From Venatoribacter cucullus (lineage in GTDB: Bacteria > Pseudomonadota > Gammaproteobacteria > Pseudomonadales > Oceanobacteraceae), in NCBI RefSeq assembly GCF_016132445.1, contig NZ_CP046056.1, positions 2,225,501-2,289,500 on the forward strand: DNA of 64,000 nucleotides, written 5' to 3'. Positions 26,999 through 36,573 of the stretch are shown piece by piece. The position numbers were made by a program, and so were the translations under genes. Position 1 is the stretch's first letter. The number at the start of each line of letters is the position of its first letter. The notes below the pieces were generated by a model. The model worked only from the letters and a program-made list of their open reading frames with translations, made no database searches and was not told where the DNA came from.

Positions 26999-27769
26999 TT
27001 ATTTAATGGCCAGGAACGACACGAAATTAAAACACTGATACCAGCGGATTACCTGGGAAAAACCGGCAGCTTGTAAGCGCTGAACATGGGCCTGTTCGGT
27101 TTCCGGAATTAAGACGTTTTCAATGGCGCTGCGTTTCTGGGCAATTTCCAGTTCGGAATAGCCGTTAGCGCGCTTGAAATCCAGATGCAATTCGTCCTGC
27201 AGACGCTGCTCCTGTTCCGGAAAGCATAATTTTTCCGACAGAATCAGCGCGCCACCCGGTAAGGTAGCGGCAGCAATGTTGCTTAACAGCGCCAGCCGCT
27301 GCTCCGGCGCAATAAACTGCAGCACAAAGTTAAGCGAGGTAACGGACGCCCGCTCCAGCGGATAATCCAGAATATCGGCGCACAGCATCTGTACCGGCAC
27401 CCGGCCTTCGTCCAGCGCCACGTAATGTTCGGCGCGCTCAATCATAGAAGCGGAATTATCGATGCCGATAATGTGGCAACCTTCGGCGCGCACACCATGG
27501 CGCATGGCCAATGTAACGGCACCCAGCGAACAGCCCAGATCGTACAGGTTCGAACCCGGCTGCGCGTAACGGCCGGCAATAATGCCCGACATCGCCACGG
27601 TTTCTGCATAGCCCGGCACCGAGCGTTTGATCATATCGGGAAATACCCGCGCCACCGCCTGATCAAAGGCAAACCCTGGCACTTGCGTCAACGGCGTGCT
27701 GTAAATGGTATCGGGCTGGCTGGCGGCTGCCGCAGAGTGAGTATCGGGCTTGGGATCAATGGTGGTCAT
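26999..27769 (-). CDS. cmoA: Carboxy-S-adenosyl-L-methionine synthase
   Basis: 256 residues. It converts prephenate and SAM to carboxy-SAM for CmoB. F(A/S)FD-type entry [28 protein letters not shown] motif [16 protein letters not shown], and late [18 protein letters not shown] match CmoA. Prephenate is a product of the same shikimate route whose first enzyme is encoded upstream, but the two transcription units are separate. First gene of cmoAB. Confidence 0.96.
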   Translation of the reverse strand: MTTIDPKPDTHSAAAASQPDTIYSTPLTQVPGFAFDQAVARVFPDMIKRSVPGYAETVAMSGIIAGRYAQPGSNLYDLGCSLGAVTLAMRHGVRAEGCHIIGIDNSASMIERAEHYVALDEGRVPVQMLCADILDYPLERASVTSLNFVLQFIAPEQRLALLSNIAAATLPGGALILSEKLCFPEQEQRLQDELHLDFKRANGYSELEIAQKRSAIENVLIPETEQAHVQRLQAAGFSQVIRWYQCFNFVSFLAIK

Positions 27770-27871
27770 GGCAAGACTGGCGCTTTTCTGTACAGGGCGC
27801 GCATTCTAGCCCATGGCCGGAGCGGCAGCCAGCGCGGGCTGGCTGGCTGTTCGGTTCGTTCGTTCTGTTGT

Positions 27872-29302
27872 TCAGTGATCGTTGTCGGCGGGCAGCAACT
27901 GGCCATCTTGTTCCAAGGCTTCTTCAGCCAGATCACGGGCCAGCTCTTTTTTCACCCGCACACCCAACTGCAGGAATTTTTCACTCTGGCTGAGTAAATT
28001 ACCACGGCCGGATTTCATGGCATTCCAGGCGTCGTCGTAGGTTTTCTGTACGGTATTTAGCTGGCTGCCGACTTTTTCAAAACGCTCCACCACCGACACC
28101 AGTTTGTCGTACACCTTAGCGGCCTGCTCCGCCAGTTTTTCGGTGCTGCGGTTGCGGCGTTCTAAGGTCCACAGGCTGGCCACGGTGCGCAACGTCGCCA
28201 GCAACGTGGTGGGCGTGACCACCACAATGCGGCGTTCAAAGGCATCGTTGAATAATTGCTCGTCCTGCTGAAACGCCAGCATAAAAGCCGGCTCGACCGG
28301 CATAAATAAAAACACAAAATCCGGCGCATTCAGATCTGGCAGTGTCTGATAGGCTTTATCGCTGAGGGTACGGATATGGTTGCGCACCGCGTCGCAATGT
28401 CGGCGGGAGGCCTGCGTGCGCTCTTCATCGGTTGCCGCATTCACATAATCGGTATAGGCGTTCAGCGACACCTTGGAATCGATCACAATGTGTTTGCCTT
28501 CCGGCAAATTCACCACCACATCGGGGCGATAAATTTTGCCGTTATCATCCTGCAGGTTTTGCTCGCGCACATATTCTTCACCGTTGCGCAAACCCGAGCG
28601 TTCCAACACCCGCTCCAGCACCATTTCACCCCAGTTACCCTGGGTTTTCTTCTCGCCGCGCAGGGCCGTGGTTAAAGCATGGGCCTCGGCGGTCATCTGC
28701 TGGTTAAGCTGATGCAGCTGTTCAATCTGGGTTTTCAGCGCGCTGCGGTCTTTGGCATCGGCCACATACACATCGTCGACTTTTTTGCGCAGCCCTTCGA
28801 GTTGTTCTTTAAACGGATTTAACAGGGATTCCAGCCCTTTCTGACTTTGTTCACCAAATTGCTTTTGTTTGTGCTCGAATATTTTCTGCGACAGGTTTTC
28901 AAATTCCTGCAGCAGCTGGGTTTTGTTTTCCGCCAGCAGTGCCAGTTTTTCATCGGCGTGTTTTTGTTCCTGCAGCCGTGCTTCCCGTTCGGTGGCTAAC
29001 TGGCGCTGCAGATTTTGCAGTTGCTGCCCCCACTCCGCCTGTTGTTGGGCGGCATCATGACGCGCCTGCTCCAGCCATTGCTGCTGTTGCGCATTGTGCT
29101 GCTGCAGGTTGGTATTACGTTCCTGCAGGCGCACCTGTTCCAGCTGTTGTTCCTGCAATTGCTGCTGAAATTGCTGTTGCTGTTCTTCAATGCGGTTTAA
29201 CAGCGCCTGCCGGCCGGCTTTTTGCCACAAAAATCCGGCGCTGAACAACGCCAGGCCAGGTAATGCAATGGCCAGCGCCAGCAGCGGTAACGACAGTTCC
29301 AT
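27872..29302 (-). CDS. rmuC: DNA recombination protein RmuC
   Basis: 476 residues from ATG 29302 (CAGGA 7 bp upstream); an earlier in-frame TTG is weaker. One N-terminal membrane helix (about 5-25), then a long Gln/Glu-rich coiled coil (about 30-190), then the RmuC nuclease-like domain: LPEGKHIVIDSKVSL, then FVFLFMPVEPAF, then TPTTLLATLRTVASLW. RmuC limits inversions at short inverted repeats in E. coli, which is of note beside so many inverted repeats. Its neighbour downstream is cmoA. Confidence 0.93.
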   Translation of the reverse strand: MELSLPLLALAIALPGLALFSAGFLWQKAGRQALLNRIEEQQQQFQQQLQEQQLEQVRLQERNTNLQQHNAQQQQWLEQARHDAAQQQAEWGQQLQNLQRQLATEREARLQEQKHADEKLALLAENKTQLLQEFENLSQKIFEHKQKQFGEQSQKGLESLLNPFKEQLEGLRKKVDDVYVADAKDRSALKTQIEQLHQLNQQMTAEAHALTTALRGEKKTQGNWGEMVLERVLERSGLRNGEEYVREQNLQDDNGKIYRPDVVVNLPEGKHIVIDSKVSLNAYTDYVNAATDEERTQASRRHCDAVRNHIRTLSDKAYQTLPDLNAPDFVFLFMPVEPAFMLAFQQDEQLFNDAFERRIVVVTPTTLLATLRTVASLWTLERRNRSTEKLAEQAAKVYDKLVSVVERFEKVGSQLNTVQKTYDDAWNAMKSGRGNLLSQSEKFLQLGVRVKKELARDLAEEALEQDGQLLPADNDH

Positions 29303-29336
29303 AAGGTTTTCCTGCAACGTAAACAAAATGTCTGAA

Positions 29337-29912
29337 TTAAAAACGCGCCTGCACGCCGGCGATAACGGCGCGGCTTTCTATATCAAGAAAATCGGTGCGG
29401 GCGTATTCGGCAAAAATGACCAGGTCAGGGGAATCCGGCAGCGGAAAATTAATGCCCCAGGTCTGTATGGGCGAGCAGTCGTCATCACTCCAGGGGTTCA
29501 CAATGCCCGCCGCTGCGGCCGCCCAACAGTGCTGGCCATAACGCCAGTAAGGGCCACTGCCACGCGACAAACCGGCCAGTTCCAGCGGCAGACGCAGGGT
29601 AACATCCCAGCCGATGCTGATGCCGTCGAACTGCAACACATCCGAGTTGGTGTTCACATTACGGTCACCCCACAGCCGCGCCATCACACCGGTGCTGAGA
29701 CCCGGCAGCCATTCAATGCCACCGTTTACATACAGCGTTTCGCTGTTCACCGTGGTGCGGCCATCACTGCCCGCCGCCGGATTATTATCCGGCAGGCGTT
29801 GCCAGCTGAAACCAGCGGCCAGGCTCATATAAGGGGTTAATAACAACTCGGCACGGGCCGGCAGCGCCAGCAGCAGTACCGCCCACAGCAACCCCATCAT
29901 TCGCAGCCGCAT
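29337..29912 (-). CDS. Unknown predicted outer-membrane beta-barrel protein
   Basis: 191 residues from ATG 29912, which shares one base with the ampE stop codon (TAATG), so translation is coupled. A clear signal peptide ends LPARA-E (about residue 21). The mature part alternates polar and hydrophobic residues, has several aromatic-rich strands (SLAAGFSWQRL, YWRYGQHCW) and ends in Phe (GVQARF), all features of outer-membrane barrels. Two cysteines flank a Gly/Ala loop. No family is recognised. Position after ampDE hints at an envelope role but does not prove one. Confidence 0.6.
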   Translation of the reverse strand: MRLRMMGLLWAVLLLALPARAELLLTPYMSLAAGFSWQRLPDNNPAAGSDGRTTVNSETLYVNGGIEWLPGLSTGVMARLWGDRNVNTNSDVLQFDGISIGWDVTLRLPLELAGLSRGSGPYWRYGQHCWAAAAAGIVNPWSDDDCSPIQTWGINFPLPDSPDLVIFAEYARTDFLDIESRAVIAGVQARF

Positions 29913-30787
29913 TACAACAACCAGCCACCGATGGTGGCCATGGCGATCATCACCATCCACACCGATACCGAACGCAGGTGCAGCTGCTGCCATTCTTCCA
30001 GGTCTTTGGCGGCGGCTTCGGCATCGTCGGCGGCATTGTGCCACTGGCGCGGCTGGTCACTGTCGGCCATGGCGGCGTTGGCCACCTCAAACAGCACGTC
30101 AGCACTGTGCGCCTGCCATTGCCATAAATGTTGTTTCCAGACCGGCAGTGCCCGCATCAGGTTGCCGGCCAGGCCGAAGGTTAGGCCCAGCAGCCGTACC
30201 GGTATCCATTCCAGCCAGTGCAGATAACGCCAGGCACGTTCATCGCAAACGCTGGCGCGGGCGTATTGTACGGTCAGCCAGGCCAGCAGAATGCCGCCAA
30301 CGTCAGCCACCATGTACCAGAACACCATCAGGAAGAAGTATTCAAACCAGCGGTGCAGCAACGATTTAATCACCTGCTCATTCAGCTGGGTGGCGTCTTC
30401 AGCCACGTCCACATTCTGCCCAGCCAGATATTTACCGGCACAACGATAGGCCCCCTGTGTATCGCCATTGCGCAGGTCTTCGCGGTATTGATCGAGGTGT
30501 TTCTGAATGCCCACATGCGCCAGCACATACAGCAGCAACAGCACTTCCAGCGCCAGGGTAAGCAGCCCCCAGACAAAACGCTCGCTGTACCAGAACGCAG
30601 CGGTGATCAGCAGCGCCGGTAACACCACCAGCAAGGCGTATTTAACGTGCCGGGGTAAACGGCTGAAAAAACTCAGCCGCTGCCACAGCGCCAGCCAGGC
30701 GGCAAAACTGCGGCTGTGCACACTGCGTGGTGGCAGCGGTAATTTCCACTGCAGCAGCAGGGCAATAAACACAATCAGAAATTTCAT
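29912..30787 (-). CDS. ampE: AmpE-like inner-membrane protein
   Basis: 291 residues with about four membrane segments. The N-terminus MKFLIVFIALLLQWKLP and the internal FEYFFLMVFWYMVADVGGILLAWL, LEWIPVRLLGLTFGLAGN match AmpE/CobD-like proteins. AmpE is encoded with AmpD and was described as a sensor-type modulator of beta-lactamase induction; its biochemical role is unclear. It begins 9 bp after ampD. Confidence 0.88.
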   Translation of the reverse strand: MKFLIVFIALLLQWKLPLPPRSVHSRSFAAWLALWQRLSFFSRLPRHVKYALLVVLPALLITAAFWYSERFVWGLLTLALEVLLLLYVLAHVGIQKHLDQYREDLRNGDTQGAYRCAGKYLAGQNVDVAEDATQLNEQVIKSLLHRWFEYFFLMVFWYMVADVGGILLAWLTVQYARASVCDERAWRYLHWLEWIPVRLLGLTFGLAGNLMRALPVWKQHLWQWQAHSADVLFEVANAAMADSDQPRQWHNAADDAEAAAKDLEEWQQLHLRSVSVWMVMIAMATIGGWLL

Positions 30788-30796
30788 AGCATCCTC

Positions 30797-31384
30797 TTAA
30801 GCGCGTGTCTGACACAGTGAAACAAACAATCGTTGCCAGTCAAAGGCATTACCCGGGTCGGTTTTACGCCCCGGGGCAATCTGTTCGTGGCCGGTAATAC
30901 GGCTGGGCACCAGCGCCGGATACTCTGCCCTTAATGCCGGCAGCAACGCCGCCAGCACATTGTATTGCTGGTCACTGTAGGGCAGCGTATCGGTTCCTTC
31001 CAGCTCAATGCCGATGGAAAAATCGTTGCATTCGCTGCGCCCGCCGTAACATGAGCGTCCGGCGTGCCAGGCGCGGTCAGCAAAGCTGACAAACTGGGTA
31101 ATGGCACCATCGCGCTCAATAAATAAATGGCTGGACACCTGCAAGCCGGCAATGTCGGCAAAATACGGGTGCTCGTCCTTATTCAGCTGATTGCAGAAAA
31201 ACCTCTGCACATAACCGCCGCCAAACTGCCCCGGCGGCAGGCTGATGTTATGCACCACCAGCAGGCTGATTTCACCCGCCTGCCCTGCTGGCCGCGGGCC
31301 GCAATTCGGCGACGGACAATGACGGGCCGGCTGTAACCAGCCATCCGTAACAGAAAAAGACAGTGTGCCCGGTAATGGGTTCAT
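30797..31384 (-). CDS. ampD: 1,6-anhydro-N-acetylmuramyl-L-alanine amidase AmpD
   Basis: 195 residues from ATG 31384, chosen because AmpD proteins are about 180-190 long and begin like this; in-frame ATGs up to 31438 exist and no start has a strong ribosome site. It is a cytoplasmic Zn amidase in peptidoglycan recycling. Zn ligands are the His of LLVVHNISLPPGQFGG, the His of SRITGHEQIAPGRKTDPG and its Asp. Loss of AmpD raises AmpC expression in relatives. Operon ampD-ampE-barrel protein. Confidence 0.93.
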   Translation of the reverse strand: MNPLPGTLSFSVTDGWLQPARHCPSPNCGPRPAGQAGEISLLVVHNISLPPGQFGGGYVQRFFCNQLNKDEHPYFADIAGLQVSSHLFIERDGAITQFVSFADRAWHAGRSCYGGRSECNDFSIGIELEGTDTLPYSDQQYNVLAALLPALRAEYPALVPSRITGHEQIAPGRKTDPGNAFDWQRLFVSLCQTRA

Positions 31385-31461
31385 AGCGTGCTGGTCTGGC
31401 CTCAAATGGCGTTGCTCTGGCATTATCGGGCCCATCATACGTTTAAGCGCGGAAAACTGTC

Positions 31462-32844
31462 ATGCTGGAAGCACTGAAAACCGTTAACGGCTGGGTATGG
31501 GGCACGCCCATGCTGTTGCTGATTGGCCTGACCGGGTTGTATCTGACGCTGGGCCTGAAAGCCTACCCGGTGCGGCATATCGGGCCGGGGTTTGCCCTGC
31601 TGTGGAAAAACCGCAAAGGCCATGGCGACGGCGACATTTCTGGTTTTAACGCCTTAATGACCGCCATGGCTGCCACCGTTGGCACCGGCAATATTGCCGG
31701 CGTGGCCACTGCCATCGCCTCCGGCGGCCCAGGTGCGCTGTTCTGGATGTGGATGATTGCCATGGTCGGCATGGCCACCAAATACAGCGAAGCGGTACTG
31801 GCGGTGCATTTCCGCGAAAAAAATGCCAACGGCAACTTCGTTGGCGGCCCCATGTATTACATCCGCAACGGGCTGGGGCCAAAATTCCGCTGGCTGGCCT
31901 TAATGTTTGCCTTCTTTGGCATGCTGGCCGGCTTCGGCATTGGCAACGGTGTGCAGTCACACTCGGTGGCCGATGTACTGCACTCTAACTTTGCCGTGCC
32001 CACCTGGCTGACCGGCATCGTTATCGCCGTACTGGTCGGACTGGTGCTGCTGGGCGGCATCCGCCGCATTGCCACGGTGGCCGGTAAAATTGTGCCCTTT
32101 ATGGCGCTGGCGTATGTGGTCAGCGGCGTCATCCTGCTGATTATCTTCGCCGATCGAATTCCACAGGCTATTGAACTGATCATCTACCACGCCTTTAACC
32201 CGACCGCTGCGGTGGGTGGCTTTGCCGGCGCCGCCGTGTGGGCCGCCATCCGCTTTGGCGTGGCGCGCGGCGTCTTTTCCAACGAAGCCGGCCTTGGCAG
32301 CGCCCCCATCGCCCACGCCGCCGCCCAAACCCGCGACCCGGTGCGCCAAGGCAGCATCGCCATGCTCGGCACCTTTATCGACACCATCATTATCTGCACC
32401 ATCACCGGGCTGGTGATTGTCGCCTCCGGCGCCTGGCAACTGTGCGCTCCCGAACTGGCCGAATGTGTGCCCGGCAAAGGCCTCAGCGGCGCGCCATTAA
32501 CGGCCATGGCCTTCAGCCTGGGCCTGCCCGCCTACGGCAATATTATTGTTAGCCTGGGGCTGGCGGTGTTTGCGTTCACCACCATTATTGGCTGGTCGTT
32601 TTACGGTGAGAAATGCACCGAATACCTGTTCGGTGTAAAATCCGTACCCGTTTTCCGGCTGATCTGGGTGCTGGCCATTCCCATCGGTGCCACCCGCGAA
32701 CTGGACGTCGCCTGGCTGCTGGCCGACACCCTCAACGCCATGATGGCGCTGCCAAACTTACTGGCGCTGCTGTTACTCAGCCCGGTTGTATTCAAATTAA
32801 CCCGGAGTTACCTCACCCATGGATCTGCGTCAGCACACCAATGA
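31462..32844 (+). CDS. Alanine/glycine:cation symporter (AGCS family)
   Basis: 460 residues, about eleven membrane helices. Imports alanine or glycine with Na+ (or H+). Family signatures: [25 protein letters not shown] near the N-terminus, [11 protein letters not shown], and [20 protein letters not shown] Na+ partner fits the sodium pump encoded at 18-21 kb. The 3' end overlaps nadC by 26 bp in another frame. Confidence 0.93.
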   Translation: MLEALKTVNGWVWGTPMLLLIGLTGLYLTLGLKAYPVRHIGPGFALLWKNRKGHGDGDISGFNALMTAMAATVGTGNIAGVATAIASGGPGALFWMWMIAMVGMATKYSEAVLAVHFREKNANGNFVGGPMYYIRNGLGPKFRWLALMFAFFGMLAGFGIGNGVQSHSVADVLHSNFAVPTWLTGIVIAVLVGLVLLGGIRRIATVAGKIVPFMALAYVVSGVILLIIFADRIPQAIELIIYHAFNPTAAVGGFAGAAVWAAIRFGVARGVFSNEAGLGSAPIAHAAAQTRDPVRQGSIAMLGTFIDTIIICTITGLVIVASGAWQLCAPELAECVPGKGLSGAPLTAMAFSLGLPAYGNIIVSLGLAVFAFTTIIGWSFYGEKCTEYLFGVKSVPVFRLIWVLAIPIGATRELDVAWLLADTLNAMMALPNLLALLLLSPVVFKLTRSYLTHGSASAHQ

Positions 32845-33664
32845 CATCATCACCGCCGTTCGCATTGCTCTGCAGGAAGACATCGGCAGTGGCGATATTA
32901 CCGCGCAGCTGATTCCCGCCAGCCAGCAGGCCCGCGCCCGCATTATTACCCGCGAGCGCGCCATTATTGCCGGCGTTGCCTGGGTGAATGAGGTATTCCG
33001 CCAGGTTGACCCCACCGTACAGGTGGTATGGCGCGTACGCGAAGGCGAATGGGTTCGCCCCGATCAGGTGCTGTTTGAACTGCGTGGCCCGGCCCGTTCT
33101 TTATTAACCGGCGAACGCTGCGCGCTGAATTTCCTGCAAACCCTGTCCGGCACCGCCACCCGCTGCCGCCACTACGCCGACCGCGTTGCCGGCACCGGGG
33201 TAAAATTACTGGATACCCGCAAAACCATCCCCGGCCTGCGCATCGCACAGAAATACGCCGTGGCCGTCGGCGGTTGCTACAACCACCGCATCGGCCTGTA
33301 CGACGCCTTTTTGATTAAAGAAAACCACATTATGGCCGCTGGCGGCATTGCCGCAGCGGTGCAGCAGGCCCACCAGATTGCCCCCGGCAAACCGGTAGAA
33401 GTAGAAGTAGAAACCGTCGCGCAACTGGACGAAGCCATAAACGCCGGCGCCGACATTGTGATGCTGGACAACTTCAGCCCCACCGCCATGACCGCCGCCG
33501 TCGCCCACAGCCGCCAGCGCAACCCGCAGGTAAAACTGGAAGCCTCCGGCGGCATTACCAACGACACCCTGCTGCCCTACGCCCACACCGGGGTGGATTA
33601 CATCTCCATTGGCGCGTTAACCAAAGACTGCAAAGCCATCGACCTGTCGATGCGTTTGGTCTGA
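32819..33664 (+). CDS. nadC: Nicotinate-nucleotide pyrophosphorylase (quinolinate phosphoribosyltransferase)
   Basis: 281 residues. Makes nicotinate mononucleotide from quinolinate and PRPP in NAD synthesis. [36 protein letters not shown] and [15 protein letters not shown] are family hallmarks. Starts inside the symporter gene. The nadC-pilA neighbourhood, with ampD close by, is also seen in pseudomonads. Confidence 0.96.
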   Translation: MDLRQHTNDIITAVRIALQEDIGSGDITAQLIPASQQARARIITRERAIIAGVAWVNEVFRQVDPTVQVVWRVREGEWVRPDQVLFELRGPARSLLTGERCALNFLQTLSGTATRCRHYADRVAGTGVKLLDTRKTIPGLRIAQKYAVAVGGCYNHRIGLYDAFLIKENHIMAAGGIAAAVQQAHQIAPGKPVEVEVETVAQLDEAINAGADIVMLDNFSPTAMTAAVAHSRQRNPQVKLEASGGITNDTLLPYAHTGVDYISIGALTKDCKAIDLSMRLV

Positions 33665-33720
33665 CCATTGCTATAACGGTTGCCTGCAGTACGCTGGCAA
33701 GGACGCTAAGCGCCTGAAAA

Positions 33721-33737
33721 GTGACCAAATTTGTCAC
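33721..33737. promoter_or_regulatory. Inverted repeat in the nadC-pilA gap
   Basis: GTGAC, 7-bp spacer CAAATTT, GTCAC, 208 bp before pilA. It could be a regulator site for the pilin promoter or part of a nadC transcript end. No sigma-54 promoter of good quality was found in this gap, although pilA of pseudomonads uses one. Confidence 0.3.
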
Positions 33738-33944
33738 CTGCTGACACTTTCAGAGCAAACCAACGCCCCACTTTGCGACCTGTATCAAAAAACCGCTGAA
33801 AAGGCACGCCAACCTCTTGCCGCTCTGCAACAAGGTTGGCAGACTGCACTGCATGTCATAACGATGACAAGGAAAACCAGCCCACTGGCAACAGCGTGGT
33901 TGGATCCATAACTAAAAAATCTCGATCGAGAGTGGAGAAAGACT

Positions 33945-34433
33945 ATGCAAACTCAAAAGGGTTTCAGCTTAATTGAATTGATGATCGTTATTGCGATCAT
34001 CGGTATTCTGGCTTCTGTAGCCGTACCGCAGTACCAGAACTACGTTCTGCGTACCGATGCCACCAACACTCTGTCAGTAGCTCGTCCGCTGCAGCTGGCT
34101 CTGGGTGAATTTGCTGCACGTTATTCACGCCTGCCAAACACTATTGCAGAACTGGATGACTACACCGGTATTGATGCGGCAACACCAGCTACTCACGCTG
34201 CAGGTAAAATTGCTTCCATCACCATGGTTCCTGTAACACAAGCAGCTAACGGTACTGGTTCTTACTTCCGTCTTCAGTTTGCCACTGTGAATGATGGTGT
34301 TCCTGCTCAATTAGCTGGTTCATCATACGAATTGTTCCCAACCATTAACAGCAATGGCGTTGTTGTATGGGAAACTCGCGTTGGTTCTGGTACTACTCCG
34401 GTTGATGCGAAATTCCTGCCACGTACTAACTAA
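33945..34433 (+). CDS. pilA: Type IV major pilin-like protein
   Basis: 162 residues. Prepilin leader MQTQKG, cleaved before Phe7, then [20 protein letters not shown] with Glu5 of the mature protein, the universal pilin helix. PilD (39.5 kb) would cleave and N-methylate it. The globular half has no cysteine at all, so the C-terminal disulfide-closed D-region of Pseudomonas and Neisseria pilins is missing. Codon use is more A/T-rich than the neighbours, common for highly expressed or variable pilins. GGAG lies just upstream, and an intrinsic terminator follows at once. Confidence 0.92.
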   Translation: MQTQKGFSLIELMIVIAIIGILASVAVPQYQNYVLRTDATNTLSVARPLQLALGEFAARYSRLPNTIAELDDYTGIDAATPATHAAGKIASITMVPVTQAANGTGSYFRLQFATVNDGVPAQLAGSSYELFPTINSNGVVVWETRVGSGTTPVDAKFLPRTN

Positions 34434-34447
34434 TTTAAGTTAGCACG

Positions 34448-34476
34448 AAAAAGCCGACCTCCTGGTCGGCTTTTTT
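34448..34476 (+). terminator. Intrinsic terminator of pilA
   Basis: AAAAA, GCCGACC, loop TCCT, GGTCGGC, six T, 14 bp after the pilA stop codon and 17 bp before the next start codon. It separates abundant pilin mRNA from the downstream enzyme gene, which would depend on read-through or its own promoter. Confidence 0.92.
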
Positions 34477-34493
34477 ATTCCCGACTAGCAACA

Positions 34494-36497
34494 ATGAAAA
34501 ATAATTATCTCTTAGCAACAGTCCTTATCGCTTTTGCGTACTTACTCATCAGCATCCCTGGATGGCAATCTCTTCTATTGCTCTCCCCGCAGAAAGCTAT
34601 TGATTGGTCATTAGTATTACACCCCATTTTACTGCGCCAGCTCGGATATTTTATGCTGGCGCACAGCCTGATTTTTCTTAGTGTTTTAATACTGTGCCTG
34701 AGCAATGCCAACGCCGTTGCCGGTTTCCGTCCCCGTTTATTCGTGCCCGCCGCCATCGGGATATTCTTTTTACTGTTTTATGCTATTGCCGGCTATGCCG
34801 TTACCCATTTCCCCTGGCTGGAAATAGCAAGAATTTCCGACAGTTTTTCCGCGGACTCCCCCTACAAAACCATTGGTCTGGTGGCTTTTTTGCTGCTGGT
34901 TATCAGCACGGTTATTACCTGGCTGATCAATCTGCGCACAGCCAAAAAAAACGCCTTGTGGCAGGGCATGGCAGCGTTGTTTTTGCTGTGGCCACTGCTG
35001 CCATCTGCCCCCATCGCAACCTTTAACCTGAACAGTGTGCAGGCCGATGCGGCAGAATCTGTACGCCCACAGCCGGATGTGATTCTGATTGGTATGGATT
35101 CGGTATCGCTGTATCAGGCGCGCGAACATTCCGACCGCATGCCCTTTGTGAATAGTCTGCTGGCCGGTGGCCATAACTACACCCAGGCATTTACGCCGCT
35201 GGGGCGCACCTATGCCGCCTGGAACAGTATTTTAAGCGGTCGTTATCCGGCCACTTCCGGTGTGCGCTTTAACCTGACCGAATTCAAACCCGAACAAATC
35301 GCCGATATGCTGCCGGCCGATTTAAAAAAGCTGGGTTTCTACAACCTGTACGCTCAGGACGAACGGCGTTTCAACAACATTAATGAAGACTACGGTTTTG
35401 ATGCCACGGTGGGACCAACGGTAGGTGCCATTGATTTTGTTATTCCCCTGTTTGCCGACCACCCGCTCAGCAGTTATTTTCTGAACTCCGCCATTGGCGC
35501 ATGGTTATTCCCCAGCCTGCACAATAACCGGGTCAGCAGCGTGACCTACCAGCCGGAAACCTTTGTGCACAGCATTCTGCAACACACCGACCAGGCCAGC
35601 AGCGAACAACCCTTGTTTATGGCCGGGCATTTTTGTCTGGCGCATTTTCCTTACCGCTGGCGTTCGTATCAGCCCGGTAAAGGATTGCAGGATGAACTGG
35701 CGTTGTATCGCGAATCATTGCAGGCGCTGGATCAGCAAATAGAAAACCTGTTTGCCGGCCTGCAGGCGCAAGGGCGGCTGGATAATGCCATCATTATTCT
35801 GCTGTCGGATCATGGCGAAGGCCTGGGCAACGAACTGCCGTTGTGGACGGGAACTGACCGTACTCCGGCCAAGCAGTTTGGTCAGATTCTTCGTGGTCAT
35901 GGCAACAGCCTGCTGAGCCGCGATCAGAACAATGTGATGGTTAATATCCGCCACACCGGCAACCCAATAGCCAGCAACCCAATGGCCAGCGGCCGGAATA
36001 CTCCGATCCACACCCCGGTATCACTGGTGGATATCCGCCCCACCGTCCTGACGCTATTGCAGCAACCGTTGCCAGAATGGCTGGATGGCACGCCGATTCC
36101 TCCGGCGGTGCCGCTCGCTGCCGCAAACCGCTATTTGTTTATGGAGACCGGCATCATGATGGATTTACCCCAGCCCGATGCCAACGCCCGGGAGTTAAGC
36201 GATAAGGTCAAAGACCTTGCCGATGGTTACTCTGTGAACAGCGCCGGCCGGCTGGTGATCAGCGATGAATTTATCCGCTTCAACCTGCCGAAAAAACAAT
36301 TCGGGGTGGTGTATAACGAAGAGCTGCTGATGTCAGACTCCAACAACCCGGATGCCTTTCTGTGGGTTAACCGCGATACCAGCCAGTGGCAAACGCTTAA
36401 CCGCTCTGAACTGAGCCAGGCTCCACAGGAGCATTTATTGCAGGCTCTGGATTGTTACCGGCAGCCGCAAAACCACTGCCAACGCGCCAGCCACTGA
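34494..36497 (+). CDS. Membrane-anchored sulfatase-fold protein, possible pilin phosphotransferase
   Basis: 667 residues: four to five membrane helices (about 5-170) and a periplasmic alkaline-phosphatase/sulfatase domain (about 195-540). Metal and catalytic positions visible are Asp202 in LIGMDSVS, Thr239 in GRTYAAWNSILSGRYP at the nucleophile site, and Asp439-His440 in LLSDHGEG. Thr rather than Cys/Ser is typical of phosphoethanolamine or phosphoglycerol transferases (EptA, PptA, LtaS) and not of true sulfatases. Lying between pilA and pilB, it is a candidate for modifying the pilin or a surface lipid. The exact substrate is inference. Confidence 0.75.
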   Translation: MKNNYLLATVLIAFAYLLISIPGWQSLLLLSPQKAIDWSLVLHPILLRQLGYFMLAHSLIFLSVLILCLSNANAVAGFRPRLFVPAAIGIFFLLFYAIAGYAVTHFPWLEIARISDSFSADSPYKTIGLVAFLLLVISTVITWLINLRTAKKNALWQGMAALFLLWPLLPSAPIATFNLNSVQADAAESVRPQPDVILIGMDSVSLYQAREHSDRMPFVNSLLAGGHNYTQAFTPLGRTYAAWNSILSGRYPATSGVRFNLTEFKPEQIADMLPADLKKLGFYNLYAQDERRFNNINEDYGFDATVGPTVGAIDFVIPLFADHPLSSYFLNSAIGAWLFPSLHNNRVSSVTYQPETFVHSILQHTDQASSEQPLFMAGHFCLAHFPYRWRSYQPGKGLQDELALYRESLQALDQQIENLFAGLQAQGRLDNAIIILLSDHGEGLGNELPLWTGTDRTPAKQFGQILRGHGNSLLSRDQNNVMVNIRHTGNPIASNPMASGRNTPIHTPVSLVDIRPTVLTLLQQPLPEWLDGTPIPPAVPLAAANRYLFMETGIMMDLPQPDANARELSDKVKDLADGYSVNSAGRLVISDEFIRFNLPKKQFGVVYNEELLMSDSNNPDAFLWVNRDTSQWQTLNRSELSQAPQEHLLQALDCYRQPQNHCQRASH

Positions 36498-36512
36498 GCA
36501 TACGGCTGGCGC
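36484..36512. terminator. Strong hairpin at the end of the sulfatase-fold gene
   Basis: A perfect 9-bp stem GCGCCAGCC/GGCTGGCGC with an 11-nt loop that contains the stop codon. No T run follows, so an intrinsic terminator is doubtful; it may stabilise the mRNA end or separate it from pilB. Confidence 0.35.
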
Positions 36513-36573
36513 ATTACGGGCCTGTCTGGTATGTTCAGGCCCAAAAACCAGAACGCCTTTGGGGAATTAGCGT

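Noticed and set aside
33665-33944. Sigma-54 promoter for pilA
   Set aside because: Best candidates (near 33833-33852 and 33805-33826) have GG-GC spacings of 11 or 14 instead of 10 bp, so they do not meet the strict -24/-12 geometry.
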